A DNA stretch of 64,000 nt. Origin: JAWKWH01 sp963669455. GTDB taxonomy: Bacteria > Pseudomonadota > Alphaproteobacteria > Rhizobiales > Rhizobiaceae. Each line of letters begins with the position of its first letter. Position 1 is the stretch's first letter. The notes under the pieces were generated by a model, which did no database searches, had not been told where the DNA came from, and saw only the letters and a program-made list of their open reading frames with translations. Shown here in pieces: positions 17,938 through 26,172 of this stretch. The stretch covers positions 1,798,001-1,862,000 of the forward strand of contig OY770026.1 of the NCBI GenBank assembly GCA_963669455.1, read 5' to 3'. A program made the position numbers and the translations under genes.

Positions 17938-18777
17938 ATGTTTCGCAGACTGACGTATTTTATGCTGTGCTTTGTGGGTGCCGTCGTGTTTGCGACGATC
18001 GCGCATGCTTCTGATGACGACTGGTCGGTGGAGGAAGTCTTGGAAATTTCCGGTGTCCTTGCGGACATTCGTTATACTCCCGATTTTATCGAATCTGCTG
18101 CAAACACAGCAAGTAAGACTAACTCGGACAAAAGCATCGGGAGAGACATCAAAGCAGCAATGAATTGGGCATTTGATGTCGATGAAATGATTGATGAATG
18201 TATTGCCCGTTTCCAGGCCTCTGGTCCTGAGGCGTATTTTCCGCAGGTTTCGCAGTTTCTACGATCGCCTCTCGGTAAGCGGATTTCAAAGCTTGAGCTT
18301 GAAACAAAGGATCCGGCAAATAAGGAAACCCGGCTGAAGGTTGGTGGAGAAATTCTGGCCAAACTGCCGGAATCTGACCCGGAGCGTTTGGAATTTTATA
18401 TCTGGATGACAGATGAGTTGGGATTGTTGGAGTTTGCCGAAGCTTTCGCTCTCAATGTCGGATATGCCACAATTTCAGGGATGATGGCATCCGGCAAGGC
18501 ACCTGTAACACTGACCGATGAAGAAATAATCGGTCTTCTGAAATCCAAGTCTGGAGAAATCAGAAAGCAGTTGAAGACGCAGATTTACACGTCCCATGCA
18601 TATGCGTACCAATCTTTAAGCATGAACGACCTTGAGACATATGGTGAGTTTATCAGTTCGTCTGCTGGCAGAAAATTCTACCAGGTTTGGCTGACGACTG
18701 TTGAAGACATAATGACCCGTCGCATGCGAGCGTCCGGTGCCCGCCTGATGGAAATGCGGGGGATACGCAAAAGCTGA
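17938..18777 (+). CDS. Secreted DUF2059-like protein
   Basis: A 279-aa protein with an N-terminal signal peptide (hydrophobic core FMLCFVGAVVFATIAHAS, cleavage probably after AHA). The rest is helical and soluble. The C-terminal part, LSMNDLETYGEFISSSAGRK, resembles the DUF2059 pattern in which a helix bundle ends with a YxxFxxSxxGxK-like stretch, and a similar weaker copy (FPQVSQFLRSPLGKRISKL) sits in the first half, so the protein may be a tandem of the same fold. Function unknown, probably periplasmic. No SD-rich leader stands out. It stands alone between two unrelated transcription units. Confidence 0.75.
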   Translation: MFRRLTYFMLCFVGAVVFATIAHASDDDWSVEEVLEISGVLADIRYTPDFIESAANTASKTNSDKSIGRDIKAAMNWAFDVDEMIDECIARFQASGPEAYFPQVSQFLRSPLGKRISKLELETKDPANKETRLKVGGEILAKLPESDPERLEFYIWMTDELGLLEFAEAFALNVGYATISGMMASGKAPVTLTDEEIIGLLKSKSGEIRKQLKTQIYTSHAYAYQSLSMNDLETYGEFISSSAGRKFYQVWLTTVEDIMTRRMRASGARLMEMRGIRKS

Positions 18778-18847
18778 TCTGTTGGCAGTTCGTCTCCCGT
18801 TCTGCTTTTGTCTGGTGTTTTGACGCCGAATCACTACATTCAGCCTG

Positions 18848-21466
18848 ATGGCCGGATATTCGGATGACATGCCGTTCTTTGAGGATGATGCACCGCAGCC
18901 GCGCGCTGGCGGTATTGCCGCGCGTGCGATGGCTTCGCGTGCGGCACCCGTCTATCTTGACGGGCTCAATCCGGAACAGACGCGGGCGGTGGAAACCACA
19001 GATGGCGCAGTTTTGGTGCTTGCCGGTGCCGGTACCGGCAAGACCCGGGTTCTGACCACGCGCATTGCGCATATTCTCAGCCTGGGCAAGGCGTTTCCAA
19101 GCCAGATCCTTGCCGTTACTTTCACCAACAAGGCGGCGCGCGAGATGAAAGAGCGCATCGGCGGCCTCGTCGGTGAGGCGGTGGAGGGCATGCCATGGCT
19201 TGGCACGTTTCACTCGATCGGCGTTAAAATCCTGCGCCGGCATGCCGAACTTGCCGGGCTGAAATCCAATTTTACCATTTTGGACACCGATGATGTGATC
19301 CGGCTCATCAAGCAGTTGATCCAGGCGGAGGGGCTTGACGACAAGCGCTGGCCGGCGCGCCAGTTCGCGATGATGATCGACGGGTGGAAGAACAAGGGGT
19401 TTGCTCCAGCCGACATTCCCGAAGGCGATGCGCGGGCGTTCGCCAATGGCAAGGGCCGGGAATTGTTTAGCGCCTATCAGGAGCGGCTAAAAACGCTCAA
19501 CGCCTGCGATTTCGGCGATCTGCTCTGCCATCCGATCCGCATTCTGCGCGACAATCCGGATGTGCTTGCCGACTATCACCGCCGGTTCAAATACATTCTC
19601 GTCGATGAATATCAGGACACCAACACGGCGCAATATATGTGGCTGCGGCTGATGGCGCAGCAAACTTCGAACTCGGCTGCCTCCCCCTTGAGGGGAGGTC
19701 GGAGAAGCGAGCAGAGCGAAGCTGATCCGGGTGGGGGTGATAACAGCGACGCCAAGATACCCCCCTCTGCCCTGTCGGGCATCTCCCCCACAGGGGGGGA
19801 GAATGCTTTTCCATCCCCCAATATCTGCTGCGTCGGTGATGACGATCAGTCGATCTATGGTTGGCGCGGTGCTGAAGTGGACAATATTTTGCGGTTCGAG
19901 AAGGATTTTCCAGGCGCGGCGGTGATCCGGCTTGAGCGCAATTATCGTTCGACAGCCCATATTCTGGGCGCCGCCTCGCATCTGATCAGCCACAATGACG
20001 GTCGTCTCGGCAAGACGCTTTTTACCGACGAGGCCAATCCCGATGACGCCAAGGTCAATGTGCACGCGGCGTGGGATTCAGAAGAGGAAGCCCGTGCCAT
20101 CGGCGAAGAGATCGAAGCCAGCCAGCGCCGGGGCGAAACGCTGAACGACATGGCCATCCTGGTGCGGGCGTCCTTCCAGATGCGCGAGTTTGAAGACCGG
20201 TTTGTCACGCTGGGGCTGAATTACCGCGTCATCGGGGGGCCGCGCTTTTACGAGCGCATGGAAATCCGCGATGCCATGGCCTATCTGCGCGTGGTCGCGC
20301 AAGGCGCTGACGATCTTGCTTTCGAGCGCATTGTCAACACGCCGAAGCGCGGCCTTGGCGAAGCGGCGGTGCGCCAAATTCACGATGCGGCGCGGGTGAG
20401 CCGGGTGCCATTGTTGCAGGCGGCGATCGATCTGGTGGAAACCGAGGAAATGAAGCCGCGGCCGCGCAACTCGCTGCGCAATCTGGTCGAGGCGTTCCAG
20501 CGCTGGCAGAGCCTGATCGACACCACGCCGCATACGGAACTGGCCGAGCAGATTTTAGAGGAGAGCGGCTACACCGATATGTGGAAAAACGACCGTTCGG
20601 CCGATGCGCCGGGCAGGCTCGACAATTTGAAGGAACTGATCCGCTCGATGGAGGAATATGAAAGCCTGCGCGGCTTTCTGGAACATGTCAGCCTTGTGAT
20701 GGATGCCGAGCAGAACGAGAACATGGACGCGGTCAACATCATGACGCTGCATTCAGCCAAGGGGCTTGAATTCGGTACCGTGTTTTTGCCCGGCTGGGAG
20801 GAGGGGCTGTTTCCGCATCAGCGCTCGCTGGATGAGGGCGGGCGCTCCGGCCTGGAAGAAGAACGCCGGCTGGCCTATGTCGGGCTCACCAGAGCCAAGC
20901 GTAATTTGCATATCTGGTTCGTCTCCAACCGGCGCATTCACGGGTTGTGGCAGTCAACCATTCCATCGCGTTTTCTCGATGAATTGCCCGAGGATCATGT
21001 TGAAATCGCCGATGCCGGCAATTCCTATGGCGGTTATAATATGGGAGGCGGGACAGGCGGCGGCGGCTCGGGCGGGCCTTATGGTGCGTCGCGTTTCGAC
21101 AAGGCCGATCCGTTCACCAACTCCTATAAGACGCCCGGCTGGAAGCGGGCGCAGGCCAACCGCTCGGAAGCGACGGCGCGCAACTGGGGCTCGCGTTCCG
21201 GTCACGCGGTCGAACGCATTGGTTATGGCGAGGCGGATTCGGATTTCGGCGCGGGCAGGGGGTCGGTGAAAAGCCGCACCATCGAGGGCGAACTGGTGGC
21301 AAAATCTGTCGCCGATGAACCGTCGCGCTTTACCGTCGGCGACCGGGTGTTTCACTTGAAGTTCGGCAATGGCAACATCGCGGCGATAGACGGCAACAAA
21401 CTCACCATTGATTTTGACAGGGCCGGGCAGAAGCGGGTGCTGGAGAGTTTCGTCGAGGGGGTTTGA
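18848..21466 (+). CDS. UvrD/PcrA-type SF1A DNA helicase with in-frame palindromic insert
   Basis: An 872-aa ATP-dependent 3'-5' helicase used in repair and replication. Motifs in order: Q/Ia region LNPEQTRAVE, Walker A GAGTGKTRVL near residue 60, Walker B LVDEYQDTN near 257, motif III GDDDQSIYGWRGA near 335, motif IV RLERNYRST, motif V TLHSAKGLEF and motif VI VGLTRAKRNL. Between motifs II and III about 42 extra residues (about 278-319, Ser/Gly/Pro-rich) are encoded by a palindromic DNA repeat and have no counterpart in the family. The reading frame is kept throughout and all motifs are intact, so the protein should be active with a surface loop. The Gly-rich region near residues 730-750 and the C-terminal Tudor-like end match PcrA/UvrD. 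A second repeat follows the stop. Confidence 0.95.
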   Translation: MAGYSDDMPFFEDDAPQPRAGGIAARAMASRAAPVYLDGLNPEQTRAVETTDGAVLVLAGAGTGKTRVLTTRIAHILSLGKAFPSQILAVTFTNKAAREMKERIGGLVGEAVEGMPWLGTFHSIGVKILRRHAELAGLKSNFTILDTDDVIRLIKQLIQAEGLDDKRWPARQFAMMIDGWKNKGFAPADIPEGDARAFANGKGRELFSAYQERLKTLNACDFGDLLCHPIRILRDNPDVLADYHRRFKYILVDEYQDTNTAQYMWLRLMAQQTSNSAASPLRGGRRSEQSEADPGGGDNSDAKIPPSALSGISPTGGENAFPSPNICCVGDDDQSIYGWRGAEVDNILRFEKDFPGAAVIRLERNYRSTAHILGAASHLISHNDGRLGKTLFTDEANPDDAKVNVHAAWDSEEEARAIGEEIEASQRRGETLNDMAILVRASFQMREFEDRFVTLGLNYRVIGGPRFYERMEIRDAMAYLRVVAQGADDLAFERIVNTPKRGLGEAAVRQIHDAARVSRVPLLQAAIDLVETEEMKPRPRNSLRNLVEAFQRWQSLIDTTPHTELAEQILEESGYTDMWKNDRSADAPGRLDNLKELIRSMEEYESLRGFLEHVSLVMDAEQNENMDAVNIMTLHSAKGLEFGTVFLPGWEEGLFPHQRSLDEGGRSGLEEERRLAYVGLTRAKRNLHIWFVSNRRIHGLWQSTIPSRFLDELPEDHVEIADAGNSYGGYNMGGGTGGGGSGGPYGASRFDKADPFTNSYKTPGWKRAQANRSEATARNWGSRSGHAVERIGYGEADSDFGAGRGSVKSRTIEGELVAKSVADEPSRFTVGDRVFHLKFGNGNIAAIDGNKLTIDFDRAGQKRVLESFVEGV
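19679..19803. repeat. Multi-hairpin palindromic repeat inside the UvrD gene (copy A)
   Basis: About 125 bp made of nested hairpins: CCTCCCC/GGGGAGG with a 5-base loop (19680-19698), GGGGGT with ACCCCC across the middle, GCCC-TGTC-GGGC, and CTCCCCC-ACA-GGGGGGGAG (19783-19801). Its composition and structure differ from the helicase around it, and it is translated in frame. The layout is that of dispersed palindromic elements of rhizobia-like genomes; insertion inside a conserved protein gene is unusual. Confidence 0.85.
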
Positions 21467-21489
21467 GGTCAAGCCCTGAGCCAATCTTT

Positions 21490-21600
21490 CCCCGCAAAGG
21501 GGAAATGCCCGACAGAGCAGAGCAGGGTACCGCGGGCTTTGTATCATCTTCCCCCCTCTGTCCTTTCAGGACATCTCCGCCGCAATGGGGAGAGTGGGTG
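21490..21600. repeat. Related palindromic repeat after the UvrD gene (copy B), inverted dimer
   Basis: The right half (CCCCCCTCTGTCC, CAGGACATCTCC, GGGGAGA) matches the right half of copy A. The left half, read on the other strand (CTCTGTCGGGCATTTCCCC), is the same module again. The whole is therefore two inverted copies of the module facing each other across a short spacer. It lies between convergent genes (UvrD and a MarR gene) and could serve as a two-way terminator. Confidence 0.7.
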
Positions 21601-21632
21601 TGGAAATCGCGGCGTCCCAAGGCTACGGCGCG

Positions 21633-22097
21633 TTATTTCCGCGCTTTTTTGTTTGTCGCCAGATTATCCCGCATCTGGCTGATTGAGGTCACCAGTTCTT
21701 CCAGCCTGGCCAGCGGCAAACCGGTGTTTTCAATGATGCAGGCGGTGATGTCTGGTGCCTTTTTTCGCAATGTGCGGCCCTGGTCGGTAAGATGGACAAA
21801 CACCTGCCGCTCGTCGCCGTCACCGCGCCGCCTGGTGACATGGCCCATCGCTTCCAGCTTCTTTAATACCGGTGTCAGCGTGTTGGTCTCGATCATCAGC
21901 CGATCACAAAGTGTGCCGACCGTGATCCCGTCCTTCTCCCAAAGTGCGGTCAGGGCAATATATTGCGGATAGGTCAGGCCAAGTGCGGCGAGGTGGGGCT
22001 TGTAAGCCCGGTTCATCGCGTTGTTGGCCGAATAAAGCGCAAAACAGATCAGCTGTTCGACTGTGTCTGGCAGATTGTCGTTTTCAGGTTTTGGCAT
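21633..22097 (-). CDS. MarR/OhrR-like transcriptional regulator
   Basis: A 154-aa MarR-family protein. The start region CFALYSANNAMNRAYKPHL with a Cys at the OhrR position, LGLTYPQYIALTALWE, and the wing GDGDERQVFVHLTDQG are close to OhrR, the organic hydroperoxide sensor whose N-terminal Cys is oxidised. ATG at 22097 is chosen, with AGGAGC 7 bases upstream. Unlike typical ohrR it is not next to an ohr peroxidase gene; the divergent neighbour is a 73-aa protein of unknown role. Peroxide sensing is therefore a suggestion. Confidence 0.88.
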   Translation of the reverse strand: MPKPENDNLPDTVEQLICFALYSANNAMNRAYKPHLAALGLTYPQYIALTALWEKDGITVGTLCDRLMIETNTLTPVLKKLEAMGHVTRRRGDGDERQVFVHLTDQGRTLRKKAPDITACIIENTGLPLARLEELVTSISQMRDNLATNKKARK

Positions 22098-22187
22098 CAA
22101 AGCGCTCCTGTTACGAGCCGGTGCATGGTCACTGCCTTCAACGAAACAGTGGAGGGCAGCAAAGAGTATTTGACATTCATGCTAAAA

Positions 22188-22221
22188 ATATCGTACCCGA
22201 TATAAACGGATGCGATATAAA
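22188..22221. promoter_or_regulatory. Candidate operator between the MarR gene and the 73-aa gene
   Basis: ATATCGTACCCGATAT (22188-22203) is a perfect inverted repeat with 6-bp arms, and CGATATAAA occurs twice as a direct repeat (22198-22206 and 22213-22221). It sits in the divergent intergenic region, the expected place for the MarR binding site. Confidence 0.6.
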
Positions 22222-22240
22222 TGACAAGAGGAGAGACACC

Positions 22241-22462
22241 ATGTCCTGGTTACCGAGCCTGATGACCGAAACGCCGCAAGAAGGATTTGATCTGGCCATC
22301 AAACTGTCGCGGATGGGAGTGAAGAAAACCCAGCCGGACGATGCCGCCAGAGCGAAATTGCGCCCGGTCTACGAAAACGATGCCGACAGCCTGATCATGT
22401 CGTCGCAGGTGATCGCGACCAATTTCCAGACGATTTCCGCTGCCAATAATTACTGGAAATAG
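22241..22462 (+). CDS. 73-aa protein of unknown function, divergent from the MarR gene
   Basis: ATG at 22241 is preceded by GAGGAGAGA at good spacing, so translation from here is likely although the frame is open further upstream. The 73-aa product (MSWLPSLMTETPQEGF start, NNYWK end) is soluble, without signal or membrane helix and without cysteines. I do not recognise it. Its position opposite a MarR gene with a shared palindrome suggests it is the regulator's main target. Confidence 0.6.
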   Translation: MSWLPSLMTETPQEGFDLAIKLSRMGVKKTQPDDAARAKLRPVYENDADSLIMSSQVIATNFQTISAANNYWK

Positions 22463-22506
22463 CCGGTTCCATTTGCCAATTGATGGGTGCTACGGGCAGT
22501 GCCGGC

Positions 22507-23787
22507 CTATCTCGTTGGCCTATCCGCCGGTATGGGGCAGTTTTTGCAATTGCCCTTTTTGATTGTGTTGCCGATGACTTCCACCGGGGCGGTGATCAGC
22601 TGGTCCGGTCTGGTCAGCACCGTCTCGGGCGTGTGAATGACGACGTCTCCTGTGGACACAACGACCTGGCCGATGTTGCGCGTCAGGGATTGCAAGCGGT
22701 CAGAAAAGCGGACCTGGTTGGATGCAAGCTGGCTGCCCTTGTTCAAACGATTGCCCAATAGCCTGACAATTTCCGGTGCCTGGGCAAATTTACCGTGTCT
22801 GAGCGAATCATCTGATTTCACTGCTGTCAGATCGTAGACGACGATGCCGAGATCGGTGATTTCCTCATCCCTGGCATAATTGCCGATGCGGGGCAGATTG
22901 CCGGACAATTTCTGCGACAGGTTCAGTGCGCGATCATCCTTCGAAATCAGGAGATTGTAGGGCTTGGCCGGCCGGCCGACGCGCTGCATCTGCGCTTTGA
23001 ACACATCGACGTCAATGTCGGGCGAGGCGAGCACCACTTCGCCTATTTTACCGCCAAGTGTTGCATCACCTGCGATCTGGAGCTGCCGCAGGCTTTCCAT
23101 GGTCACCCAATTGCCCATCGAATGGGCCATGATATGGATTTTTCGCGCTTTGGACCTGGAAAGCAGGCGCAGCGTCTTTTCCAGCCCGTCGCGGGCAATT
23201 GTCGCGCTTTCGCGGTCATAAAAGTACTCTACAGCGCTGCCGCGCGATGCCCAGGTGAACAACACCAGCGTGCCGGTAAAGCCCGCATCATGGGCAAATT
23301 GCGAAAACCGCAAAACGCTATCGGTAAAGCCGGTATTGTAGCCGTGGACAAACAGCAGAACATCGCGCCCGTTTTCTTGCCTGCCTGCCAGTTCCGCATC
23401 GATTGCGTGGCGCAGATTGTCGCCATTGTCGATATATTGCCGGTCGCTGATGGTGAAATGCCGGTCGGGCGAGGGGTTGCCATAGCGGGGAATTTCCAGC
23501 GCGCCTGGTTTGTGCGTGGGCGGGATCGATACGTTGACGGAGGCATAGTCGACGCCATCTCCGCGCTCGCCGGAAAACAGCACTTTGGCGTCATCGACCC
23601 GGGCTCTTGTCGTGGCGACGAACAGATGTTCGGAGGAATAGACCGCCTGAACCGGCTGGCCAGTCCGGCCTGGCTGGGATGCCGGTAAGCCTGCGCATCC
23701 TGCCAGGATCGACAGGAACAGCGCAAGCATTGCCATTCGCGCCGGCATCGTTATTCGTGCTTGCATCGCCGTTTTTGATTGCGTCAT
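22507..23787 (-). CDS. DUF900 alpha/beta-hydrolase lipoprotein
   Basis: A 426-aa protein with a lipoprotein signal (FLSILAGC, lipobox Cys near residue 31) and a DUF900 alpha/beta hydrolase domain. The oxyanion region LLFVHGYNTGFTD and nucleophile elbow MAHSMGNW are clear; an Asp (ASPDIDVDVF) and a later His could complete the triad. The C-terminal 100 residues are polar. It is probably an esterase or thioesterase-like hydrolase anchored in a membrane, with unknown substrate. It is monocistronic on its strand. Confidence 0.88.
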   Translation of the reverse strand: MTQSKTAMQARITMPARMAMLALFLSILAGCAGLPASQPGRTGQPVQAVYSSEHLFVATTRARVDDAKVLFSGERGDGVDYASVNVSIPPTHKPGALEIPRYGNPSPDRHFTISDRQYIDNGDNLRHAIDAELAGRQENGRDVLLFVHGYNTGFTDSVLRFSQFAHDAGFTGTLVLFTWASRGSAVEYFYDRESATIARDGLEKTLRLLSRSKARKIHIMAHSMGNWVTMESLRQLQIAGDATLGGKIGEVVLASPDIDVDVFKAQMQRVGRPAKPYNLLISKDDRALNLSQKLSGNLPRIGNYARDEEITDLGIVVYDLTAVKSDDSLRHGKFAQAPEIVRLLGNRLNKGSQLASNQVRFSDRLQSLTRNIGQVVVSTGDVVIHTPETVLTRPDQLITAPVEVIGNTIKKGNCKNCPIPADRPTR

Positions 23788-23912
23788 GCCATGGTGGCCT
23801 TGATAGCTTGCTGTCCCCGGGCTTCACAAGCGACCAAATTAAGGCGAAAGCCGGGCAGTCGTGAGCTAAATTCCGGAATGTTTTGAGAATTACGAGCGTT
23901 TTGAACAGAGCA

Positions 23913-25541
23913 TCAGCGATGCTCCTCTTCGCTGGCGCTGATCAGTTCCCTATTGAAAAATCTGAGCGCTTTTACATAGCTGGCCCAGGCGATGATCTTC
24001 TGCTGATCGGCCGCATCCACCACCGGCAGGTGGGTATGTCCGCCGGCATCGAACGCACGCAACGCCTGATCGAGCGTATCGGTTGGTTTGATCGATGGCA
24101 CGCCTCGGCCGGGATCGTAATTTTCCTGCTTGCCATCGGCGACCGGGTCCATGAAGTCCATCACCTGCGTATGGTGTGTCACGGTTGTGTGCGGTCCTTC
24201 GGCAATGAAAATACCGCGCATCTCCAGCTGCCATTGAAACCATGTATGCCCGTGCACGGCCTGGGTGATGCCATGGGCTATGGCGACACAGAGCAAAAGC
24301 GCCACGGAAAGCTCGTAGCCGCCGGTAAGCTCAAACACGATCATCGTGGTGGAAATCGGTGCGCCGAGCACAGCGCCGGCCACCGCACCCATGCCCAATA
24401 TGGCATAAAGGCCGTTTGACGACGCCAGGTCTGGAAACAGCGACGAGGCGATGATGCCGAAGGCCCCGCCGGTCATGGCGCCCAAATACAGGGCGGGTGA
24501 AAATATGCCACCGCCAAAGCGCGAGGCAAGCGTAATCGCAGTCGCGGCAGTCTTTGCAACGATCAGCATCAGCATCAACAACAGCGGCAGCCTGTTCCAC
24601 AGTGCCATATCGGTGACCTGATAGCCGACGCCCAGGACATGCGGAAAAGCAAGGGCGATAAGGCCGACGGCAAACCCTCCCATCACCGGCCTTGTCCAAA
24701 GCGGAACGGTGATTTTCCGCGATACGAATTCTGCCGTAAACAGCGAAAATTCAAACAGGATGGCAACGGCTGCTGCGGTAATGCCCAACAGGGCAAAGGC
24801 TGGAAACTCCCAATAGGAGGAAATGTGGTAGGTCGGCAGAAGGAAGGCGGCGGCATCGCCGAACCAGATACGCGACAGGATACTGCCGGCCGTCGATGAG
24901 ATCACAATCGGCACGAATGACCGCATCGAATAATGTCCAAGGATAACCTCATGGGCAAACAGCACCCCGGCAAGCGGCGCGTTGAAGGAAGCGGAAATCG
25001 CCGAGGCAACGCCGGCGGACAGAAGGGTGCGTCTGCTTGATGCCGGTAATCTCGTCTTGCGGGCAATTGCCGAGGCCAAGGTTCCGCCCAAATGTATCAC
25101 GGGGCCCTCGCGTCCCGCGCTGGCACCGCTGCCCAGCGAAACCGCGGAAATCAGGGCAGACCAGAGCCCGTCGCGCACCGATAGTTTGCGGCCCGAGATT
25201 GCACGCGCCTCGATGACATCGGCGACACCGCCGGCTCTGCGGGTCTGAATGCGTTTTAACAGCAGGCCGACGATTAGTCCGCCGGCAACGGGTGCGGCGA
25301 GGATGGTGACCCATGACAGTTGCAATGCCGCACTCAAAATCTCTTCCGACCGTGTCGCCAGCCACGGCAACTGAAACAGGCCGATCAATTCGCGAAACAG
25401 GATCGCTGCTCCCCCAACGCCGGTGCCAATGAGAAGGCAAAGGAACCAGATCAGCAATTGGCGTTCGCTGGCAAAACGGCTGAGATGGGGCCCGACCCAT
25501 GAGGCGAGGATCGCGGGAAGACGGACAATCAGGTTCCACAT
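23913..25541 (-). CDS. ClC-family chloride channel/transporter with CBS domain
   Basis: A 542-aa ClC protein with about 10-12 membrane helices. The selectivity and gating motifs are present: GSGASAGREGPVIHLG (gating Glu in GREGP), then GGGIFSPALYLGAMTGG and GAVLGAPISTTMIVFELTG. The C-terminus holds a CBS-type region (PSIKPTDTLDQALRAF and THLPVVDA). It lies 19 bp after the thioesterase gene on the same strand, so the two may share a message. Whether it is a channel or a Cl-/H+ exchanger depends on the internal proton Glu, which I cannot assign with certainty. Confidence 0.93.
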   Translation of the reverse strand: MWNLIVRLPAILASWVGPHLSRFASERQLLIWFLCLLIGTGVGGAAILFRELIGLFQLPWLATRSEEILSAALQLSWVTILAAPVAGGLIVGLLLKRIQTRRAGGVADVIEARAISGRKLSVRDGLWSALISAVSLGSGASAGREGPVIHLGGTLASAIARKTRLPASSRRTLLSAGVASAISASFNAPLAGVLFAHEVILGHYSMRSFVPIVISSTAGSILSRIWFGDAAAFLLPTYHISSYWEFPAFALLGITAAAVAILFEFSLFTAEFVSRKITVPLWTRPVMGGFAVGLIALAFPHVLGVGYQVTDMALWNRLPLLLMLMLIVAKTAATAITLASRFGGGIFSPALYLGAMTGGAFGIIASSLFPDLASSNGLYAILGMGAVAGAVLGAPISTTMIVFELTGGYELSVALLLCVAIAHGITQAVHGHTWFQWQLEMRGIFIAEGPHTTVTHHTQVMDFMDPVADGKQENYDPGRGVPSIKPTDTLDQALRAFDAGGHTHLPVVDAADQQKIIAWASYVKALRFFNRELISASEEEHR

Positions 25542-25560
25542 CTGCCCGTTTCCTCTATTG

Positions 25561-26046
25561 TCAGCCGGCTTTGCGGACGATGCCGATGGTGCGGCCGATC
25601 CGTTCGGGCCGCGGCAGGGCGGTATGGTCTTCTACCATGCGGTCAATATTTTTTGCCACGTCTTCGGGAAATCCGGCAACCTGCGGCCCGCTCATATCGA
25701 CATGAAGAGACATTGCCTCTGCGGTCGCCGACAACCAGCCGTCTGAATGGATCAGCTCCTGGTAGACGTGAAGACGCTTTTGATCATGATCGATGATCTG
25801 CGCCGAGCAGCGCACTTCATCGCCGCGGTGCAGCTCGCGGATGTAGCACACATGAATTTCGGCGGTGTATATGGTCAGTTTTCGCGTCTTGGCGTAGTCT
25901 TCGCCGATACCCAATTCATCGAACACCTGATCGGCGCAACGGTCAAAGAGCACGTTGTAATATGCCATGTTCATGTGGCCGTTATAGTCGATCCAGTTGT
26001 CTTCCACTTTCATCGGTCGGGACATGAATGGCCGTTGTGACGGCAT
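25561..26046 (-). CDS. Hotdog-fold (4HBT) acyl-CoA thioesterase
   Basis: A 161-aa single hotdog-fold protein. The 4HBT signature is seen at VEDNWIDYNGHMNMAYYNVLFD, where Asp-Tyr-x-Gly-His-Met-Asn is the active-site helix entry. The N-terminus begins MPSQRPFMSRPM, resembling the thioesterase domain found fused to carnitine dehydrogenases. ATG at 26046 follows GAAGAGG. Likely hydrolyses a short or unusual acyl-CoA; substrate unknown. It heads a unit with the ClC gene and diverges from the D-lactate dehydrogenase gene. Confidence 0.85.
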   Translation of the reverse strand: MPSQRPFMSRPMKVEDNWIDYNGHMNMAYYNVLFDRCADQVFDELGIGEDYAKTRKLTIYTAEIHVCYIRELHRGDEVRCSAQIIDHDQKRLHVYQELIHSDGWLSATAEAMSLHVDMSGPQVAGFPEDVAKNIDRMVEDHTALPRPERIGRTIGIVRKAG

Positions 26047-26131
26047 GTGAATACCTCTTCTCCTCAATTGCTTGCCAGCTTCAATGAAGTGGAGGATAAA
26101 CTGGCGGTCCGGATCAGATTACCTTTCGTAC

Positions 26132-26147
26132 CCCCTTGCACAAGGGG
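26132..26147. promoter_or_regulatory. Perfect hairpin in the leader of the D-lactate dehydrogenase gene
   Basis: CCCCTTGCACAAGGGG is a perfect 7-bp stem with a 2-base centre, 25 bp before the start codon. No T run follows, so it is not an obvious terminator; it may be a protein site or an mRNA structure. Confidence 0.35.
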
Positions 26148-26172
26148 ACGCTGCTTTAAATGGAGTGATTTT

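Noticed and set aside
20954..21547. A 197-aa minus-strand frame
   Set aside because: It is antisense to the C-terminal part of the UvrD gene and has no family similarity.
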